64,000 bases of DNA from Mermis nigrescens (Eukaryota > Nematoda > Enoplea > Mermithida > Mermithidae): the NCBI GenBank assembly GCA_036768485.1, contig JAVLUZ010000504.1, positions 1 through 64,000 of the forward strand, in the 5' to 3' direction. Both the position numbers and the translations under genes were made by a program. The stretch's first letter is position 1, and each line of letters opens with the position of its first letter. This document shows positions 57,786-64,000 of the stretch, piece after piece. The notes beneath the pieces were generated by a model, which did not search any database, had not been told where the DNA came from, and worked only from the letters and a program-made list of their open reading frames with translations.

Positions 57786-58535
57786 GCCGGTGTCAGCGTC
57801 GTTAAGTGTCCGGGCGGTAAAGTGTCCGGCCGGACACTTTACGATGCGGCAAAGTGTCCGGCGGACACATTACGATGAGCAGTAAAGTGTCCGGCCTTGC
57901 CGTAAAGTGTCCGGGTCATGTTGTTCTTATTTTTCGTAACAGTAGCGAAGTTGCATATGCATGTATGTACTTATTCAACAATAAACTGACTATTGTTTAC
58001 GCACAATGCAATGCTGTGACCTTTGACCGCTTGTTATGATCAAAAATCGTATGACTTTTTGGTTGCTTCTGATGCATAAATATTCTGGAGTTCATTTAAA
58101 ATATTTGGCCGTTATCGAAAGTGCGTTGCGAATTGGAGGCTCTGATCCTCCAAAGTTTCTGAAAAATATCTTTGAATTCCGGCGGTTAATCGAAAGGTTG
58201 GTGAAATATTCGGAATTTCTATTAATTAAGCGGTTAATCGAAAGGTTGGTGAACCATTTGGATCTTCTATTCATTCGGCGATAATCAGCTTGTTATTTAT
58301 GCCATGGATGTAAGCAAGCGTAACCATTTGCATCATTCCAAAAATCATGCAGTGCAGCAATAAATCGTCTGTGCTTAATTGTTTCATTATCTTAACCAGC
58401 AAGAGCATTCCTAAATGACATTACGCTACACAAACATAGGCCGGACACTTTAAGACGGACCCGGACACTTTACGGCATCTTAAAGTGTCCGGCCGACACT
58501 TTACGATGCCGGACACTTTACCGCGTGACACCGGC
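57786..58535. mobile_element. Element with clustered GTAAAGTGTCCGG motifs at both ends
   Basis: Inverted ends GCCGGTGTCA and TGACACCGGC. Left 57796-57920 and right 58440-58520 each hold several GTAAAGTGTCCGG motifs in both orientations, some forming CCGGCCGG palindromes. The interior is AT-rich and includes two copies of a segment starting GCGGTTAATCGAAAGGTTGG (about 58181 and 58229). No coding frame; probably a non-autonomous DNA transposon. No target duplication found. Confidence 0.75.
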
Positions 58536-60669
58536 TGCCAGATTAAATTATTATATGGCAAGCACATTGTCATTTCTGATGTTGTAAGGTGCCAGTTTTT
58601 TAGTTCAATTGAGCATTAGGAAGCCGATAATTGTGCTTCAGCACGATTTTTTAATTTATTCGAATCTAGTTGTACTGGAAAACAAAGCATTGATCTAGAG
58701 AATAATATAACGTTCTCAAACAGTTATACTAAAAAAGAAAAGGACATGCATCGCTGATACCATGTGTATTATACAGGTAAAAAACTAGCGTGCCTAAGCC
58801 ATTCTGTGCTAATGGAAAAAATTTTTATTAGCTCTAGTGTTGGGGGTCTTGCTAAAAAACGCTGCCTTCATATATCGCAAGATGGCCAAATAATCCAAGA
58901 AGATTACTATGTTTATGGGCGTCAACTGATACGCCCGGTCTGGTCGATCAAGCGGTGACGAAAGGATAGAATTAATTTTATTCAGCACAATGGCTTCAAA
59001 AAATGGCACAAAGGTTAAAGCTTAAATTAAGTACTACTTTTCCAATAGATAGCTTTTAAAGACTTTTACGAGAAAGTATACAATCTTATCCATATTCGAC
59101 ATTATTTTTCTTTCTTATCTCGCGAATTCTCCCTTTCGTCCTTTCGTTTTTGAGGAATCAAGTCAAGATAACGAAATCTCTACCAAATGAAATCATGAAA
59201 TCTGATATCATGCTCCATATGTTCTATCAGGTTTTACATTCTTGTCTGTCTGATTAATTATAAGACAGACTTTTATTTATTGATGAAGGATTCAAATTAT
59301 TAGGCAGTTATTATTGCTACTGCTGACAATAATTTTAATCGAAGCGCGGGCGGATCTATTAGAAAATGGAAGTTACCAAAATAAATTTAGCCTAAAACAT
59401 CGTATAGAGATAGTCTCAGATACTGAATTTTTCCATTATTCGAAATTCTTATTTTTTAAATTTATGTACAACGTCTGCATAAAACTTCAAGCTATTTAAC
59501 CTCTCTCGTCAAGCATTAAGGTTTAGAAACATGACACAATTTTAGCTGCTAATTTTCTAAGGAAATATTTATTGATGATTTGGGTTTCATGAGTATTTTT
59601 GAGTTTGAAAATCTTGACGTTTAAGCTTTATCGCCGAAATCGCGCTAGACGGATTATACTTAATAAATCCTGCTCTGTATATTTTAAGAAAATTTCGCTC
59701 TCATGAAGCTTTAATACCTCATTTTCCTTTGGTCTTTCACTAAAAACCAATGCAGTATCTTCATTTTCCCTTTTAATGAGGAAAATTCTTCCTCAGCGGT
59801 CAACACGAAGCTAATTCTCAAGATGCCATTGTTGTCTTTTATTAAAAGAAAAACAACTTTCTCAGCAGATGTTTTATAACAGATTCAATGTAATTGAATT
59901 AAATTAACATTAACTTTTGATTAAGCAACGGTTTTAAGAAATGAGAAGTTATCCTAAGTCTGGTTTACCCTAAATACATACATGACTCAAAAAAGGATCA
60001 AGTTGAAATCGCTCTAAGTAATTATTTTAACAGGTCTAAATCATACTTTACTGACAACCGACTTTAGTTTAAGGCAACCGTAAAACAGCGTGCGAAAGAA
60101 GTCATTTTTCCAAAATAGCAAGCAAGCGCATTCATTACGTAATTTCAGATTTGAAAAATGAAGGCTATTCAACAATTCAGTATTTTTTCTTATTTGACCA
60201 GTAAAAAAGCTCATTAAGCGCTGCAGTAATTCATACAGCTTTCGAATTCCTGTCCGCCCATTAAGCTCTTTTCTCATTCCTATTTAGTTTACTTAATTAT
60301 TTGTTAAGCTTTATTGTTTCCAGTCGTCGTCAGTTTTAGGGACCACTGTAAATTAAGCGAGTGTTGTGACATTTTTTATCGAATCTATTTGAATATGATG
60401 ATTATGGCTAACAAATTAAGTTAGTTAGCTCATGTTTCATTCACTAAACGTAAGGCAAAATTCGTTACATTTTTCGGCCACCAAGTTGTAAAAATGTTCA
60501 CTTACTGCCTAGTAAATAGTCGCATTTATCTATGAAGGGTCCAAAATAACCTTTGGCACCCCGCTAGCGTTTGATCCTAGAGCAAACCATGTGTGTGGTA
60601 TATCATTTTAATCAGCATTGAAAACCACATTGATATTAAGTGGCCTCTGGCCACCATTTAATTGAATAG
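58536..60669. other. No gene seen
   Basis: AT-rich with scattered short frames lacking recognisable motifs or good splice pairs. Confidence 0.35.
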
Positions 60670-61135
60670 CCTTATATCGATCAGGACGCAAAAGCAACAA
60701 ACGTTTAATAAATCAGTGTCTTTTTCCCAGCTTCTCGAGACTTTTTCTAATTTTGACGCAATTTTAGTCGAGTAACATTCAGATCCCAAGTCCTGAAGCA
60801 TCAGGGCTCCCACTTTATCTTTTTTCATTGCCCTAACAAAACACCTTGCATGCGTGCTAATGGGAGCATCATTTTCTGAATGAGAAAAATTGGAATTTAC
60901 TTTTGGGTAAAAGACATTTGGCCTGGGAATTTGCCAAATTTAAATGTTGCAGAGACGAGAACATTGAAGCAATTATTAAAGATGAAGTGGATAGGAAGCC
61001 CTGATGCTTCAAAAATCGGAACCTGGACGTTACTCGACTGAAACTTTGCATCAAAATTTAGGAAAAGTTTTAAGAAGCTTGAAAAAATGACATTAATTTT
61101 TGATCGTTTGTGGTGTTCCTGTCCTGATCGCTTTA
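60670..61135. mobile_element. Hairpin element FB5
   Basis: Imperfect inverted arms of about 140 bp: CGATCAGGAC, ACAAACG, GTCGAGTAAC and GAAGCATCAGGGCT words occur at 60680-60815 and inverted at 60998-61130. Ends not sharply defined. Confidence 0.7.
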
Positions 61136-61236
61136 TGGTTATTATTGAGTCACAGAGAAGTCTAACTATGCTGAATATTAAATTCTGATAGGTCAATTTT
61201 GTTTTGAATGCTGATTAAACTGTATGTATACTGCAA

Positions 61237-61410
61237 TCAATTTTTGAAATTTTTTTGTTTTTTTTTTCGCAATTTTTGATGCCAATGGATAGTACTCGAT
61301 GAAAAACGTTGAAAAATGGTGTTTCTCGCCATACCACCATTTTTAAGACCATTTTTTGGACCTTTAAAAAATCTTGCAGCCCCCAGAATTTTGGTGCTGC
61401 CCACCTATGG
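61237..61410 (-). repeat. Family A copy, truncated
   Basis: Contains GATGCCAATGGATAGTACTC and GGTGCTGCCCACCTATGG; the GGGGGTATTTT half is missing. Confidence 0.75.
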
Positions 61411-62867
61411 TGGCAAAGGTTGCTTGGGCCCCGGTTCTGATTTTCATGGCACAGACGCATCGGCTTATTCTGTGCAATGAGGTATATGATGTATATATAT
61501 TTGTGCTAATCAATTGATATCAAAATTAAGGGCCAAGTTCATTCTGCGGTCTCAATCACTCCAGAATCGCATTTAGGATATTTTTTGCTTCTTTTTCAAA
61601 CCGTACCTTCTAAAACGCTTAGCGATTGAGAGAATTTATATTAACATAAAAGGATATGGATAGCTGGATCGGTTTTCGTAGATATATGATTTATGTATTT
61701 TTAAAATGCATTTTGAAATATCCTACATTAAATCAGATCGACGGATGGGATTATTAGGCGGGAAACCACGAACTAATATTTATGAAAAGCAGCATGAATC
61801 GATCCAAAGGACAGTCATTCTTCAGCATTATATGATAGTCATGCATGTAAATCGCTAATAGAGTGATTTAAATCAATGAAGTTTGCAAGTATTTGACCGA
61901 AGTTAATTGATAAAGCATTCTTTCTTTTTATGGGATGAAGACCACGTCATATAGATAAAATCAAAATAGTAAGGATACGAAAATTTCAAATGGTTGAGGG
62001 AACAACAAATGAAAAAATCGAGCACAATCCGACGTATCGTATAAATTCATTTTTTTGACAAACTGCATTTCGTTTGGAAAGTAAATGTACCATTCATGAC
62101 TCCTTTAGGGAAAGATTTATGCTTTTCTAAGCCATTTAGATTTGCTGAGAGTATTAAAAAAACGCTCCTCAAGTCATCATCAAAATAAGGCGATTCATTC
62201 AGATTCCTTCTGCTCCAGCGAACAGCTTTCTGCGACTAATCAGCCCTATCTTCTTGATTTAGCCATAAGAGTACGTTTTGGATCTCGTTATGATCTCATT
62301 TATTCCCTTTTTTATATCTAACTTCAACTGTGACTTGATAATATGACGTACGTCTACGTTAGAAAAAGCCAGAATTTGTCTAAATTATCCGCTTTGTCCG
62401 AATGCGCATCCTGGGACGCAAAAATAATTGCCCGATCTTTTTCTAGATATTCCGCGCATTCTCATACTCTTGTATAAGTAACCGATTTTCCGAGATTTCG
62501 CTCTCTTGTTGTCTGACAAAGATCGATATACATACGTCTCCGGTTACTATTTCACGTGATATCTCATACTTCTTATGTCATTTGCGCATGATCTAATTGC
62601 CATCGCGAGCGAAATTTTGATACGCAAACAAAGTTCCCTTTCCAGACTGATGATCGTTCAAAGAATTTCAAAGAAAATTCAGTTTTTACTAAAAATTTAT
62701 CACAGTTTCTCCTTTTAACCGACTATTCGCGTACCGAATATCTGTATGTGAAGCAATAAGGTCTTCTAATGTGCGGCTACGAAGCAGAAAGTTTGCGGAA
62801 GTACATAAAAATTTGCTAGAAAAGTTTTTCGTTCCTGAACTCGCCCTATCATTGACTTCTCGAGCCC

Positions 62868-62870
<3 letters not shown>
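61411..62870. other. No gene seen
   Basis: Nothing recognised. Confidence 0.35.

Positions 62871-62872
<2 letters not shown>

Positions 62873-62948
<76 letters not shown>
62873..62948. repeat. GT dinucleotide microsatellite
   Basis: About 37 TG/GT units; source of false His-Thr and Cys-Val frames. Confidence 0.97.
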
Positions 62949-62950
<2 letters not shown>

Positions 62951-63124
62951 GTGATAATGCAAATTTTCATCTGACAAAATGCAATTATTACGTCACGAAG
63001 TAGGTACACTTTCCACATAGGATACTCGTTATCACTAATGACATTTAGACGAAATCTGATTCCAAGTAATAAAGCTTAAGGTTTGAATTTATTTTGCGCG
63101 TTTGTCATTCGGCAAAATTTGTGT

Positions 63125-63345
63125 AGTCTCAACACTACCACCGTCCCAACATTGCCACCGCAAGTTCCAACATTGCCACCACGAGTCTCATTATTGCCAT
63201 CGCGAGTGCCAACACTGCCACCGTCCCAACATTTCCATCTGTACCAACACTGCCACCGCGAATCCCAACATTGCCACCACGAGTCCTAACATTGCCACCA
63301 TCCCAGAAGTACCACCCTGAGCCCAAACATTGCCGCCGTGAGTTC
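63125..63345. repeat. CCAACATTGCCACC minisatellite
   Basis: About a dozen units of CCAACATTGCCACCGCGAGT type. Reads as VPTLPPRV in one frame but has no gene context. The inverse array is at 63875-64000. Confidence 0.9.
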
Positions 63346-63359
63346 CAACCTTCACATAG

Positions 63360-63530
63360 CGAGTCACACATGGATGTTGTCGTGAGGGAAGGGGCTTGAA
63401 CTCCCTTGAAATTCAAACCCACAGAATTCGGCAGACCTCCCAGAATTGTATTTTCGGCTTTTTTCTCAATGTGTGCCCCATCAGATCCTCTCCCAGAATT
63501 TAGTTGCGCCCATTTGTTCATATTCATAAA
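63360..63530. repeat. Family Q-like copy
   Basis: CACACATGGATGTTG, CAGACCTCCCAGAATTGTAT and CCCAGAATTTAGTTGCGCCC in family Q order. Confidence 0.45.
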
Positions 63531-63874
63531 CTAAATGGCGATGCACATATAATATAAAAGCAGTAGGTATCTAATTATTATAGATAATGGTTGGGGTCGC
63601 CAGGGAGGGGTAAAATCAAGAAATGGTGAGAGGCTTATTCCTAAATTTTTTTGTTTAGTAATTCTATGTTGCATTTATGATGTATTGTCATGTCGAAGTT
63701 GTCAAGAACACTATTTTGTTTCTAAAGTACTCTTCAATACCTAACTTCAAACTTCTCAATGGAGATAATATCCTCTCGGTAGATAATATCCTCTCGGTAG
63801 TAATAATACCTTAAGGGGATTTAAACCCCGTCCCACAACAACGTCTGTGTGTGAATCGCTGTGTAAGTGTGCGA

Positions 63875-64000
63875 GGCAATGTTAGGACTCGTGGTAGCAA
63901 TATTAGGATTCACGGTGGCAATGTTGGGACGGTGGTAGTGTTGGAACTCGTGGTGGCAATGTTGGGACCCGCGATGGCAATGTGGGGACTGTTGGCAATG
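63875..64000. repeat. Inverse minisatellite, running off the window
   Basis: GGTGGCAATGTTGGGAC units, the complement of 63125-63345, continuing past the window edge. Confidence 0.88.

Noticed and set aside
57796..58520. CRISPR-like array of GTAAAGTGTCCGG
   Set aside because: Spacing is irregular, motifs are in both orientations and the context is eukaryotic; transposon ends fit better.
60041..60277. 78-residue minus-strand frame
   Set aside because: No recognisable motif, no convincing splice sites and no repeat or homology support.
62689..63018. His-Thr and Cys-Val repeat frames
   Set aside because: Translation of the GT microsatellite, no gene context.
63083..63527. Pro-rich VPTLPPRV frames resembling a structural protein
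   Set aside because: Minisatellite read in several frames; no start, splice or homology support, and the same arrays occur inverted elsewhere.

Overview
This is eukaryotic nuclear DNA from an animal: AT-rich, with long introns, spliced genes on both strands and very dense short transposable elements. The serpin carries the nematode-like SERFGL stretch, splice acceptors are short (TTTCAG, TTTTAG), and AG dinucleotides suitable for trans-splicing sit just upstream of both start codons. I therefore lean to a nematode-like invertebrate with a large repetitive genome; that is inference, not proof.

Two genes can be assembled exon by exon with matching phases. (1) A kanadaptin gene (SLC4A1AP orthologue) runs on the + strand from 4833 to 30408 in eleven exons: about 723 residues, an FHA domain, a dsRNA-binding-like domain, a coiled coil and the conserved C-terminus. 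(2) A serpin gene runs on the - strand from 43436 to 31571 in five exons: about 373 residues, complete from helix A to the reactive-centre loop and C-terminal strand. They are tail to tail, with about 1.2 kb between stop codons. A decayed partial copy of the serpin reactive-loop exon lies about 220 bp from the real one. Two further - strand exon candidates (53586-53751, 56784-56875) join in phase but are unidentified.

Most of the rest is repeats. Many have terminal inverted repeats and exact or near-exact 8-bp target-site duplications (TSDs), the hallmark of hAT-type transposons. Three larger hAT elements (6019-7692, 8941-11547, 26682-28589) each carry their own GC-rich short repeat at both ends, and one keeps a recognisable hAT transposase dimerisation domain. 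Around them are several MITE families (called A to E, M and Q here), long hairpin elements (FB1-FB5), an element with clustered GTAAAGTGTCCGG motifs at both ends (57786-58535), a pair of 1-kb elements (2166-3187, 41147-42094), a composite dispersed repeat with a 470-bp tandem unit, minisatellites and AT, GT and ATT microsatellites.

Layout: 1-4700 repeats; 4833-30408 kanadaptin with element-filled introns; 31571-43436 serpin; 43437-50700 mostly unexplained DNA plus a composite repeat and a miRNA-like hairpin; 50700-57000 hairpin elements, minisatellites and two possible exons; 57786-58535 the GTAAAGTGTCCGG element; 58536-64000 unannotated DNA, one hairpin element, a GT tract and inverted minisatellites. 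Mobile elements visibly touch gene structure: one inserted at a kanadaptin splice donor, one just upstream of its start codon, one beside a serpin donor.
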